Source: Alphaproteobacteria bacterium (GTDB taxonomy: Bacteria; Pseudomonadota; Alphaproteobacteria; JANSWW01). From it: 64,000 nt of DNA. Made by a program: the position numbers and the translations under genes. The notes beneath the pieces were generated by a model. That model saw only the letters and a list, made by a program, of their open reading frames with translations, made no database searches and had not been told where the DNA came from. The stretch covers positions 62,001 to 126,000 of the forward strand of contig JANSWW010000011.1 of the NCBI GenBank assembly GCA_024743275.1, given 5' to 3'. Every line of letters starts with the position of its first letter. Positions within the stretch are counted from its first letter, which is position 1. Shown piece after piece: positions 40,968 through 49,250 of the stretch.

Positions 40968-41987
40968 ATGACCGTATTAGCCCTCAAACAGCGTCTCCAG
41001 ACGGTCAAGATCGACCGGGTCTGGATTGCCCTGGTCCTCGGTTTCGCGCTGCTCGCGATCGTCGATCCGCAGCAGGTGCGGCCCAGCGCCGAGTTCACGG
41101 TGGAGGCCCTGATCTCCATCGCGATCTTCATCGCGATCGCGGTCGGGGCGGCCGCCTATCTTCAGGCCAGTTCCGCCGACGGCCTCATCGCCAAGGCGTT
41201 CTCGGGCAGCCCGGTGCGCACCATCGTCGTCGCCTCGCTGGTCGGTGCGATGTCGCCCTTCTGCTCCTGCGGCGTGGTACCGTTGATCGCCGCCATGCTG
41301 GCCGCCGGCGTGCCGCTGGCCCCGGTCATGGCCTTCTGGCTCGCCAGCCCGGTGATGGATCCGGAGATCTACGTTCTCACCTCGGCCGCCATCGGGGTCG
41401 AGTTCGCCACCGTGAAACTGCTGGGGGCGGTATTGCTGGGCATGTTCGGGGGCGGGATCACCCATCTCGTCACCAGCTCCGGCGGGTGGACCGACATCCT
41501 CAAGATGAAGACCTCCGGCTGCTGCAAGGCGAGCCTGCGCAAGGAAATCAACTGGACCTTCTGGACCGAGCGGAAGCGCCGCCAGGCCTTCGTCGAGGAG
41601 GGCGGCAACAACGCGCTCTTTCTCCTGAAATGGCTGACCCTGGCGTTCTTCCTGGAAAGCCTGATGGTGACCTATATCCCCGGCGAGCTGATCGCCTCCT
41701 ATCTCGGCGGTGACGAGTGGTACGCGATCCCGCTGGCGGTCTTCGCCGGGATGCCCGCCTATCTCAACGGCTATGCGGCGATCCCGCTGGTCAGCGGGCT
41801 GTTGGACCTGGGTATGGATCCGGGGGCCGCGCTGGCCTTCATGACGGCCGGCTCGGTGTCCTCGATCCCGGCCGCCGTCGCGGTCTGGGCTTTGGTCCGC
41901 TTCAAGGTCTTCGCGGTCTATGTCGCGCTCGGCCTGACGGGCTCGTTGCTCACCGGCTGGGGCTACGCGGCCTATCTCGCCGCCTGA
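40968..41987 (+). CDS. Permease of the ArsP/UPF0718 (DUF318) family
   Basis: This is a 339-residue membrane protein with about eight to ten hydrophobic segments. The family signature around the cysteine motif is in GAMSPFCSCGVVPLIAAMLAAGVPLAPVMAF in outline, and a second cysteine cluster is in KTSGCCKASL in the cytoplasmic loop. In ArsP, members of this family export trivalent organoarsenicals; others are two-cysteine metal or metalloid permeases. It follows an ArsR regulator directly, which supports a metalloid-export role, but the substrate is not known. AAGAGGAAG precedes ATG 40968. Confidence 0.87.
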   Translation: MTVLALKQRLQTVKIDRVWIALVLGFALLAIVDPQQVRPSAEFTVEALISIAIFIAIAVGAAAYLQASSADGLIAKAFSGSPVRTIVVASLVGAMSPFCSCGVVPLIAAMLAAGVPLAPVMAFWLASPVMDPEIYVLTSAAIGVEFATVKLLGAVLLGMFGGGITHLVTSSGGWTDILKMKTSGCCKASLRKEINWTFWTERKRRQAFVEEGGNNALFLLKWLTLAFFLESLMVTYIPGELIASYLGGDEWYAIPLAVFAGMPAYLNGYAAIPLVSGLLDLGMDPGAALAFMTAGSVSSIPAAVAVWALVRFKVFAVYVALGLTGSLLTGWGYAAYLAA

Positions 41988-42025
41988 CGGCAACATCCGA
42001 TCTCGGCACCTTGCCGAACCCAAGA

Positions 42026-42047
42026 GGGGGCTCCCGCCGGAGCCCCC
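42026..42047. terminator. Bidirectional hairpin terminator
   Basis: GGGGGCTCC (42026-42034) and GGAGCCCCC (42039-42047) form a 9-bp GC-rich stem with a CGCC loop, followed by TTGTTC. It lies between the ends of the convergent permease and methyltransferase genes, where a shared terminator is expected. Confidence 0.75.
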
Positions 42048-42051
42048 TTGT

Positions 42052-42726
42052 TCATTTCACCTGCCAGGCATAGAGCCTGTAGACGATGTCCGGATAGGTT
42101 TCCGGCATCGGAACGAACTCGTCCGAGCGCTCCAGAAGCCGCCATTTCATGAAATCGCTCAGTTCGTTCTCCACCGCCTGGAAGCCGTTCGTCACATGGA
42201 CGGTCGTCTTGCTGGTATAGGCGATCACGCCGCCCGGCCGGGTGACCCGAACGAACTCGTAGAGCACGCGCGGCTTCAGATAGGTCAGCGTACCGATGCA
42301 GATCACCGCGTCGACGCTGTCGTCCGCCATGTCGATCGGTTCGTTGAGATCGGCCTGGGCCAGGGTCTGGTAGACGCCCTTCTCCCGGGCGCGGGCCAGC
42401 ATACCGTCCGAATAGTCGAGCGCCTTGAGATGGCGATAGCCTTCCTTGGCCAGCAACACGCCCACCATCCCCGTGCCGGCCCCGGCATCGAGCACCATCG
42501 CGTCCTTTGGTACATGCTGGGCGAGCAGGGCGACCGCTTTCTGCGGGGCGACATAACCGTGCACGTCCGACAGGTCCGCGTCATAGATCTCGGCCCACTT
42601 GTCGTAGCGTTTGGCCAGCCTGTCCACATCCTCGGCGGCGTAGGTCCATTCGATGCGCTGTTGGGGGTCGTCCGGCAGGACATCCTCCGCCGCGAGCTCT
42701 TCGGTTTTGTCGTTGTTTCGAACCAT
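42052..42726 (-). CDS. Class I SAM-dependent methyltransferase
   Basis: The 224-residue protein has a Rossmann methyltransferase core: MVLDAGAGTGMVGVLLA (motif I), then LKALDYSDGMLARA, then AVICIGTLTYLKP and VRVTRPGGVIAYTSK. An N-terminal segment (YDKWAEIYDADLSDVHGYVAP) resembles UbiE/Williams-Beuren-type small-molecule methyltransferases. Two ATGs are possible; 42726 starts at the conserved part, while 42789 would read through a tandem repeat. The substrate is unknown, and it is not clearly linked to a neighbouring pathway. Confidence 0.83.
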   Translation of the reverse strand: MVRNNDKTEELAAEDVLPDDPQQRIEWTYAAEDVDRLAKRYDKWAEIYDADLSDVHGYVAPQKAVALLAQHVPKDAMVLDAGAGTGMVGVLLAKEGYRHLKALDYSDGMLARAREKGVYQTLAQADLNEPIDMADDSVDAVICIGTLTYLKPRVLYEFVRVTRPGGVIAYTSKTTVHVTNGFQAVENELSDFMKWRLLERSDEFVPMPETYPDIVYRLYAWQVK

Positions 42727-42732
42727 GGCGGG

Positions 42733-42770
42733 CCCCGTTTCGGTGTTGTGTCCCCGTTTCGGTGTTGTGT
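42733..42770. repeat. Perfect 19-bp tandem duplication upstream of the methyltransferase gene
   Basis: CCCCGTTTCGGTGTTGTGT occurs twice in a row, at 42733-42751 and 42752-42770, just upstream of the chosen start of the methyltransferase gene. If translation began at 42789 the repeat would encode a duplicated hexapeptide-like segment. Confidence 0.9.
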
Positions 42771-42886
42771 CTCGGGGGGCGAAATGCATGATGTTTCGAA
42801 AATCTTACGGTAGTCGCGAAAATTGTCAAAACGCGACACCGATGTCGCCATGGGATCAACGGCATCTGATGAAGGGGAGAGCCGGT

Positions 42887-44077
42887 ATGAACGGGATCAC
42901 AAGACGCGGTGTTTTGAAGGGAATGGGCGCGGCCGGGGCGGTCGCGGCGGCATCGACGTTGCCGGCGCCCTATGTCAGGGCGGCGACACCGATCAAGGCC
43001 GGCATCCTATTGCCCTATAGCGGGACCTATTCGCGTCTCGGGGAGGCGATCACCAACGGCTTTATGCTCAATCTCGGCAAGAGCGGCGACATGCTGGGCG
43101 GGCGCCCGGTCGAACTGGTCCGTCTCGACTCCGAGGCGAAACCGCCCCTCGGCCCATCGAACGCGACCAAGCTGATCAATGGGGAGAAGGTCGACGTGCT
43201 GGTCGGGCCGGTCCACTCCGGCGTGGCCATGGGCATGGCCAAGATCGCCCGCGAGGAGGAGGCGCTGACCATCATCCCGAACGCCGGCGCCGATCAACTC
43301 ACCGGTGTCCTGTGTGCCCCGAACATCTTCCGCAGCTCCTTCTCCAACTGGCAGGCGAGCTATCCCATGGGCAAGGTGCTCGCCGACAGGGGCACCAAGC
43401 GGGTGGCGCTGATCTACTGGAACTATGCGGCCGGCAAGCAGGCGGCCCAGGGCTTCAAGGACGGCTTCGCCGATGGCGACGGGGAGATCGTGACGGAAAT
43501 CGGCGTGCCCTTCCCCGAGGTCGAGTTCCAGGCGGCCCTGACCCAGGTCGCCGAGGTCAATCCGGATGCGGTCTATGTCTTCTTCTCCGGCGGCGGTGCG
43601 GTGAAGTTCGTGAAGGATTGGGCGGCGGCCGGCCTTAAGGACAAGATCGCGCTTCACGGCCCCGGCTTCCTGACCGAAGGGGTGACCGACGCCCAGGGCG
43701 AGGCGGCGGAGGGCATCGAAACCGCCATGCACTACGCCGACACGCTCGACAACCCGGAGAACAAGGCCTTCCGCGCCGCTTATGCCGACCGGTTCGGCAA
43801 GAACCCGGATGTCTTCGCGGTCCAGGGCTATGACGCCGGGGCGTTGCTGCGGGTCGGGGTCGAGGCGGTCCAGGGCGATATGGACGCGCGCGGCGATCTC
43901 TATGCCGCCCTGTCGGCCGCCGACTTCGCCAGCCCGCGCGGCCGCTTCCGGCTGTCGGCGGCCCATAACCCGATCCAGGACTTCTATCTCCGCCAGGTGG
44001 AGAACGGGGTCAATGTGGTGAAAGGCATCGCGGTCGCCCAACTCGCCGATCCGGCGAAGGGCTGTAAGTTGGCGTAA
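42887..44077 (+). CDS. Branched-chain-type ABC transporter substrate-binding protein
   Basis: This 396-residue Leu/Ile/Val-type binding protein (periplasmic type I fold) starts with a twin-arginine signal (TRRGVLKGMGAAGAVAAAST), so it is probably exported folded. The mature part shows IKAGILLPYSGTYSRLGEA, DVLVGPVHSGVAMGMA, NIFRSSFSNWQ and VFFSGGGAVKFVKDW. AGGGGAG precedes ATG 42887. It is the first gene of a full ABC importer (two permeases and two ATPases follow). The ligand could be a branched-chain amino acid, an aromatic or another amide; it is not assignable. Confidence 0.9.
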   Translation: MNGITRRGVLKGMGAAGAVAAASTLPAPYVRAATPIKAGILLPYSGTYSRLGEAITNGFMLNLGKSGDMLGGRPVELVRLDSEAKPPLGPSNATKLINGEKVDVLVGPVHSGVAMGMAKIAREEEALTIIPNAGADQLTGVLCAPNIFRSSFSNWQASYPMGKVLADRGTKRVALIYWNYAAGKQAAQGFKDGFADGDGEIVTEIGVPFPEVEFQAALTQVAEVNPDAVYVFFSGGGAVKFVKDWAAAGLKDKIALHGPGFLTEGVTDAQGEAAEGIETAMHYADTLDNPENKAFRAAYADRFGKNPDVFAVQGYDAGALLRVGVEAVQGDMDARGDLYAALSAADFASPRGRFRLSAAHNPIQDFYLRQVENGVNVVKGIAVAQLADPAKGCKLA

Positions 44078-44199
44078 CCTGGACAGAACGCGGTGCCGAC
44101 GATCGCGGTTCTCTTCCGGGACCGGGATCGTTAAGAAGGGGCGGGCAGCGATGCTGTCCGCCGCTTCACGCTTTACGGGGTGAAAGTTCTCTTCCGCCG

Positions 44200-45066
44200 A
44201 TGGACCCGGTTTTCCTCGCCATCCAACTGCTGAACGGGATTCAGCAGGGCCTTCTGCTCTTTCTGATCGCCAGCGGCCTCACTCTGATCTTCGGGGTGAT
44301 GGGCGTGATCAATCTCGCCCATGGCGCCTTCTACATGCTGGGCGCCTACGCCGCCTTCTCGCTCACCGAGATGACCGGCGACCTGCTGTTGGCCATTCTG
44401 CTGGGTATCCCCTTGGCGCTCGCCCTGGGCTGGGTCTTCGAGCGGGTGTTCTTCCGCTGGCTCTATGAGCGCGAGCATCTCGAACAGGTGCTGCTGACCT
44501 ACGGCCTCATCCTGATCATCGACGAGAGCCGCAGCGTCATCTGGGGCAACGATCCCCACGGCGTGCCTGTGCCGGATTGGCTGGACTTCTCGATCCCGCT
44601 GACCGAGACCCTGTCCTATCCGGTCTACCGGCTGGCGGTCAGCGTCGTCTGTTTGGCGCTGGCCGGCGCCATGGCCTATGTCCTGGGCCGCACGCGGCTG
44701 GGCATGCGGATCCGCGCCGGGGAGGCCGACCGGGAGACGGTGGCCGCTCTGGGTGTCGACATTGGCACCCTCTACGCCGTCCTGTTCGCCGCCGGCATCG
44801 GTCTCGCGGCCTTCGGCGGGATGCTCGCGGCGCCGATTGAGAGCGTGTTTCCGGGGATGGGCGAGCAGGTCCTGATCATCAGTTTCGTGGTCGTCGTCAT
44901 CGGCGGTATCGGATCGGTCAAGGGTGCCTTTCTGGCCGCCCTCGCCATCGGTCTGGTCGATGTGTTCGGGCAGGTGTTCCTGCCGCAGTTCGCCAGCGTC
45001 GTGGTCTACGGCCTGATGGCCGCGGTGCTGATCTGGCGCCCAGCCGGCCTGTTCGGGCGGGGGTAG
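44200..45066 (+). CDS. livH: Branched-chain ABC transporter permease (LivH type)
   Basis: This 288-residue inner-membrane permease has about eight helices. The start reads LLNGIQQGLLLFLIASGLTLIFGVMGVINLAHGAFYMLGAYAA in outline, the family's hallmark, and the cytoplasmic loop TRLGMRIRAGEADRETVAALGVDIGTLY contacts the ATPase. It lies 122 bp after the binding-protein gene and 4 bp before livM. Confidence 0.94.
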   Translation: MDPVFLAIQLLNGIQQGLLLFLIASGLTLIFGVMGVINLAHGAFYMLGAYAAFSLTEMTGDLLLAILLGIPLALALGWVFERVFFRWLYEREHLEQVLLTYGLILIIDESRSVIWGNDPHGVPVPDWLDFSIPLTETLSYPVYRLAVSVVCLALAGAMAYVLGRTRLGMRIRAGEADRETVAALGVDIGTLYAVLFAAGIGLAAFGGMLAAPIESVFPGMGEQVLIISFVVVVIGGIGSVKGAFLAALAIGLVDVFGQVFLPQFASVVVYGLMAAVLIWRPAGLFGRG

Positions 45067-45070
45067 GGCG

Positions 45071-46072
45071 ATGCGTCTGATCAGTCATCCCGCGGTCCTC
45101 CTGACCCTAACCGCCGTCCTGTTGGCCTGCGCCAGCGTGCCGTTCTGGGGCGGCACCTACGAGCTCAAGGTCGCGACCCGCATTCTCTGTTTCGCGCTCT
45201 TCGTGTTGTCGATCGACCTTCTGATCGGCTTCGGCGGCATGGTGACCTTCGGCCAGGCGGCCTTTTTCGGGCTCGGCGCCTATGCGCTTTTCTTCCTGTC
45301 GCCGGAATACGAGGCCGGGTCGATCCTGGTGGCCGGGCTCGGCGCCATGGCGCTCGGGGCCTTGGCGGCGCTCCTCACCGGCCTTGTCGTGGTCCGAACC
45401 AAGGGCGTCTATTTCATCATGGTGACCTTGGCGTTCGCCCAGATGGGGTTCGCGCTGTTCCACGACACGGACATCGCCAACGGGTCCGACGGCGCCTTCG
45501 TTTTCGTCAAGCCAGCCCTGACCGTGGCCGGCGTCACGCTGATCGATTTCGAAAGCCGCACCGATCTTCATTTCACCGTCCTGGCCGTGGTGGTCATCGC
45601 CCTGGCCAAACTGGTGGTGCTGATCCGCTCGCCCTTCGGCGAAGCTCTGCAGGGCGTGAAGACGGACGATCGGCGGATGCGGGCGCTCGGCTACAATCCC
45701 TATCTCATCCGGCTGGCGGCGTTCACCATGGCCGGTGCGCTCGCCGGGCTGGCGGGCTTTCTGTTCGCCTCGATCGACGGCTATGTCTCGCCGGAACTTC
45801 TGGGCTGGCAGCTCTCCGGCCAGGGGATCGTGATGGCGGTCCTCGGCGGACTCGGCTCGCTCGGTGGGGCGGTGTTCGGGGCGGCTTCGCTGGTGCTCCT
45901 GGAGGAGGTCTTGAAGGATCAGAGCCTGGTCGGCGGCTTCATCGCCGAGCATTGGCATATCCCGCTCGGCTTGATCATCGTCGGGATCGTGCTCGCCTTC
46001 CGGGGCGGGATCGCCGGCGCGCTGTCGCGCCTCGGCGGGACCCTCGGCGGCATGGGGGGAGGGCGGCCATGA
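45071..46072 (+). CDS. livM: Branched-chain ABC transporter permease (LivM type)
   Basis: The 333-residue permease has the LivM pattern: LFVLSIDLLIGFGGMVTFGQAAFFGLGAYALFF in outline, VRTKGVYFIMVTLAFAQMGF, and the ATPase-coupling loop SPFGEALQGVKTDDRRMRALGYNPYLIRL. It partners LivH to form the channel. Its stop overlaps the livG start by 4 bp. Confidence 0.94.
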   Translation: MRLISHPAVLLTLTAVLLACASVPFWGGTYELKVATRILCFALFVLSIDLLIGFGGMVTFGQAAFFGLGAYALFFLSPEYEAGSILVAGLGAMALGALAALLTGLVVVRTKGVYFIMVTLAFAQMGFALFHDTDIANGSDGAFVFVKPALTVAGVTLIDFESRTDLHFTVLAVVVIALAKLVVLIRSPFGEALQGVKTDDRRMRALGYNPYLIRLAAFTMAGALAGLAGFLFASIDGYVSPELLGWQLSGQGIVMAVLGGLGSLGGAVFGAASLVLLEEVLKDQSLVGGFIAEHWHIPLGLIIVGIVLAFRGGIAGALSRLGGTLGGMGGGRP

Positions 46073-46830
46073 GTCTGCGGATCTCCGGTCTCACCAAACG
46101 GTTCGGTGGGCTCACGGCGGTCTCCGATGTTTCGGTGACGGTCGAGGAGGGGACGATCCACGCGGTGATCGGCCCGAACGGGGCCGGCAAGACCACGCTG
46201 TTGAACATGCTGGCGGGCGATCTCGTGCCGAGCGCCGGGTCCGTGGCCTGGCGGGACGAGGACATCACGAAGCTCTCTGCGTCGGCCCGGGTCGGACGCG
46301 GCATCGGCCGGACCTATCAGCGGACAGCCCTTTTCACCGACAAGACGGTGATCATGAACGTCGCCATGGGCGAGTTGGCGGAAACCGGGGGCTGGCGCTT
46401 TCTGAGGCCGGCGTTGGACCGGCCCGGCCTGCGCGGGAAGGCGCTGGCGGCGCTCGACCGGGTCGGGCTCGCCGGGATGGCGGAGGCTCGCGCCGGCGTC
46501 CTGTCCCACGGTGCCCGGCGGCGGGTGGAACTGGCGATGGTGCTGATCGCCGATCCGGCGCTTTTGCTGCTTGACGAACCGCTCGCCGGCCTCGGCCCCG
46601 ACGAGAGCCGCCAGGTAATCGAGGTGATCCGCGCCCTGGCACCCGCCCATACGGTGGTTCTGATCGAACACGATATGGACGCGATCTTCTCCCTGTCCCA
46701 CGCCCTTACTGTGATGGACGACGGCCGGATGATCGCCACCGGCACGCCCAAGGATGTCCGCGAGGACCCGGCGGTGCGGGCCGCCTATCTCGGCGAGGGA
46801 CCCTCCGTCTGGGGGGAGGAGGTGCCATGA
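46069..46830 (+). CDS. livG: Branched-chain ABC transporter ATP-binding protein (LivG type)
   Basis: This 253-residue ABC ATPase has Walker A GPNGAGKTT (about residues 36-44), the signature region LSHGARRRVELAMVLI and Walker B LLLLDEPLAGLG, and the D-loop and H-loop follow. The signature reads LSHGARR rather than the usual LSGGQ/LSYGQ, a normal variant in LivG proteins. It overlaps both livM and livF by 4 bp, and the ATG lies right after the GGAGGGCGG element. Confidence 0.94.
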   Translation: MSLRISGLTKRFGGLTAVSDVSVTVEEGTIHAVIGPNGAGKTTLLNMLAGDLVPSAGSVAWRDEDITKLSASARVGRGIGRTYQRTALFTDKTVIMNVAMGELAETGGWRFLRPALDRPGLRGKALAALDRVGLAGMAEARAGVLSHGARRRVELAMVLIADPALLLLDEPLAGLGPDESRQVIEVIRALAPAHTVVLIEHDMDAIFSLSHALTVMDDGRMIATGTPKDVREDPAVRAAYLGEGPSVWGEEVP

Positions 46831-47531
46831 CGCCCGGCCCCGCTCTGCTCGATCTCGAAGGGCTGTCGGCCGGCTATGACGGCATCCCGGTCGTCGAGGA
46901 CATCTCCCTGGCCATCGCCCCCGGCGAGGTGATCAGCCTGATGGGCCGCAACGGGATGGGGAAGACGACGCTGCTGAAGGCCGCCATGGGTCTGATCCCG
47001 GCGATGCGCGGCCGGGTCGGAATCATGGGTGTCGACCACAGTCGGACCCCGGCCCATAAGCGGGCGGCGGCGGGCCTCGGCTGGGTCCCGGAGGGACGGC
47101 GGATCTTCGCCGACCTGACCGTGGTGGAGAACCTGGAGATGGCCCGCCGGATCGGCCCCTGGACGCCTGCCACCGTCTTCGACCTGTTCCCCCGCCTGGC
47201 GGAGCGTAAACGCCACTACGGGGATACGCTTTCCGGCGGCGAACAGCAGATGCTCGCCATCGGCCGGGCGCTTCTGACCAATCCCAATGTGCTGATCGTC
47301 GACGAGGCGACCGAGGGCCTCGCGCCGAAAATCCGGGACGAGATCTGGGAAACCTTCGACACCTTGCGGCACCAGGGATTGGCGGTGATCGTCGTCGACA
47401 AGCATCTCGATCAACTCTTGAGCCTCTGCGATCGGCATTTCGTGATGGAAAAGGGCCGTATCGTGCTCTCCGGCGGCCGGGAGGCCCTGATGGCAGACCC
47501 GGAACGCCTGCACCGTTTTTTGGGGGTATGA
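46827..47531 (+). CDS. livF: Branched-chain ABC transporter ATP-binding protein (LivF type)
   Basis: The second ABC ATPase has 234 residues with Walker A GRNGMGKTT, signature LSGGEQQMLAIGRAL, Walker B LIVDEATEGLAP and the typical LivF segment GLGWVPEGRRIFADLTVVENL. It overlaps livG by 4 bp and completes the importer. The aldolase gene starts 136 bp downstream on the same strand. Confidence 0.94.
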   Translation: MTPGPALLDLEGLSAGYDGIPVVEDISLAIAPGEVISLMGRNGMGKTTLLKAAMGLIPAMRGRVGIMGVDHSRTPAHKRAAAGLGWVPEGRRIFADLTVVENLEMARRIGPWTPATVFDLFPRLAERKRHYGDTLSGGEQQMLAIGRALLTNPNVLIVDEATEGLAPKIRDEIWETFDTLRHQGLAVIVVDKHLDQLLSLCDRHFVMEKGRIVLSGGREALMADPERLHRFLGV

Positions 47532-47667
47532 GCCCAGCTCTTGTGGGTATGGACCCAGGCGGCGAACATGGCTGCTTTCCCATCGGATGGGCTTTCGCGG
47601 ATGGAGACGCTTTGCCATCATCGCGGCAATGAAAATCAACCGGTCAAGAGACCAGGAGGGGGGCGCG

Positions 47668-48429
47668 ATGCGGCCGAACAAACTGAAGCAATTGTGGGCC
47701 GAGGGCAAAGCGGCGACCAATGTGTGGGCGAGCCTCAACGCGCCGGTGGCGACGGAGGCGCTGGCCCATTCCGGGGCCGACGCGGTCGTCGTCGATCTGC
47801 AGCACGGCATGATCGGCGAAAGCGATGCGATCCACATGCTTCAGGCGATCTCGACCACCGATACGGTGCCGTTCGCCCGCTGTCCCTGGAACGAGCCCGG
47901 CATCATCATGAAGCTGCTGGACGGCGGGGCCTACGGAATCATCTGCCCGATGATCAACACCGCTGAGGAGGCGGCCCGATTCGTCTCCTACTGCAAATAC
48001 CCGCCGGACGGCCAGCGCAGCTCCGGCCCGGTGCGCGCGACGATGTATGCCGGTGCCGACTATGTCGCCAACGCCAATGCCGAGATCGTCACCCTGGCGA
48101 TGATCGAGACCAAGGCGGGACTGGACAATCTGGACGCCATCTGCGCCACGCCGGGCCTCGACGGGGTGTTCATCGGCCCGTCCGATCTGGCCCTCGCCCT
48201 GGGCCGCAAGCCGGGGCCGGACAGCGAGGACCCGGTGACCTTGGAGGCGATCGACCGAATTCTCGCCGCGGCCAAGGCCGCCGGCAAGGTGACCGGGATC
48301 TTCTGCGCCTCGTCCGAATACGCCCAACGGATGATCGACAAGGGTATGGCGTTCGTCACGGTGACCAATGACGTGTCCCTGTTGATGAAGGTGCCGGCCC
48401 AGATGATCGCGGCGCTAAAGGTGCGGTAG
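47668..48429 (+). CDS. HpcH/HpaI family aldolase
   Basis: This 253-residue class II pyruvate-type aldolase has the family order: the DAVVVDLQHGMIGE base region, PFARCPWNEPGIIMKLLDGGAYGIICPMINT, the metal ligand Glu in MIETKAGLDNLD and Asp in IGPSDLALALG. Members cleave 4-hydroxy-2-oxoacids such as 2,4-dihydroxyhept-2-ene-1,7-dioate. AGGAGG precedes ATG 47668. Its position right after a Liv-type importer suggests uptake and cleavage of an aromatic-derived or sugar-acid substrate (inference). Confidence 0.92.
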   Translation: MRPNKLKQLWAEGKAATNVWASLNAPVATEALAHSGADAVVVDLQHGMIGESDAIHMLQAISTTDTVPFARCPWNEPGIIMKLLDGGAYGIICPMINTAEEAARFVSYCKYPPDGQRSSGPVRATMYAGADYVANANAEIVTLAMIETKAGLDNLDAICATPGLDGVFIGPSDLALALGRKPGPDSEDPVTLEAIDRILAAAKAAGKVTGIFCASSEYAQRMIDKGMAFVTVTNDVSLLMKVPAQMIAALKVR

Positions 48430-48504
48430 TCTTTCGCGCGCCCGCCGATTTGCCTCCCCCGGGCCACCATTGTAGACTTAGGCGTGGTTAATGGGGGAAC
48501 GGAT

Positions 48505-48831
48505 ATGCGGGCATTCCTGTTGGGTGTGGGCGTCGTGGGCGCTTTGGCGGCGTTGTGCTTTCCCGCCGCCGCCGAGGCCGATCAGAAATTCCGGATCGTC
48601 AATGACGCGCGGACGGAGATCAACGCCCGTGTCCGGATGTATAGCGACGATTTCACCCGGATCAGCGTCGGCAACGAAGCGACCATGAAACTGCCGACGG
48701 GGCGGTCGACGGCCGGCGTCGAGATCAAGACCCGGAAGAAGTGGGAACGCTGCTTCGTCTATGCCTTCCCAGGTGCCATCGTGGTCGCCAAACAGGATCA
48801 CGCCAAGCTCATATGCCGGGTGATGCGGTGA
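48505..48831 (+). CDS. Small secreted protein of unknown function
   Basis: The 108-residue product has a signal peptide (MRAFLLGVGVVGALAALCFPAAAEA) and a small mature domain with alternating beta-like segments (KFRIVNDARTEINARVRMY, ISVGNEATMKLP, GVEIKTRKKWERCFVY) and two cysteines that may form a disulfide. No family is recognised. ATG 48505 follows GGGGGAACG; a GTG at 48484 is possible. It is convergent with another small secreted-protein gene. Confidence 0.75.
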   Translation: MRAFLLGVGVVGALAALCFPAAAEADQKFRIVNDARTEINARVRMYSDDFTRISVGNEATMKLPTGRSTAGVEIKTRKKWERCFVYAFPGAIVVAKQDHAKLICRVMR

Positions 48832-48834
48832 TTC

Positions 48835-49218
48835 CTACTCGTTAAGTCTGCGGCAGCCTTCGCCGAGAGCCTGGATGTCCGGCTGAAAGACCCGGGCGGA
48901 TTTTACGCAGACCGCCAGATTGCGGTTGCAATAGGCGATGGTGGCCGGCAGGCCGACGGCGATCGTATCCAACAGATCGGTCGGGATCGCATGAACCGTT
49001 CCCGCGAGGCCGTATCGCTTATAGGCCTCGAGCACCACACGACCGGAGCATTCGGCCAACGGCCGGGTCGGGGACAGAAGATACTGGTGCGTCCGGTCCT
49101 CGTCATCGCCCCCCTGGCTTTGCTGGGCGCTGGCAGGAGGGGCGGCGAGGGCGACGAGCAGGGCGAGGCAAAGCGGAAGGACGGCGCGCCGGGGAAGTCT
49201 CAGTTCGATATCAAACAC
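48835..49218 (-). CDS. Small secreted protein of unknown function
   Basis: The 127-residue product has a signal peptide (AVLPLCLALLVALAAPPASA) and a mature domain with four cysteines (LAECSGRVV, AYCNRNLAVC, EGCRRL), suggesting two disulfides in the periplasm. No family is recognised. The start is GTG 49218; no strong ribosome binding site is visible. It ends 33 bp before the stop of fdsA. Confidence 0.72.
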   Translation of the reverse strand: MFDIELRLPRRAVLPLCLALLVALAAPPASAQQSQGGDDEDRTHQYLLSPTRPLAECSGRVVLEAYKRYGLAGTVHAIPTDLLDTIAVGLPATIAYCNRNLAVCVKSARVFQPDIQALGEGCRRLNE

Positions 49219-49250
49219 CTGTGGCGCGCCTCGTTTGCTGTCGGATGATT

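Noticed and set aside
44078..44199. Partial inverted repeat (CGATCGCGG...CCGGGATCG) between the binding-protein and livH genes
   Set aside because: The arms are short and imperfect and no T-run follows; it is not a convincing terminator or operator.
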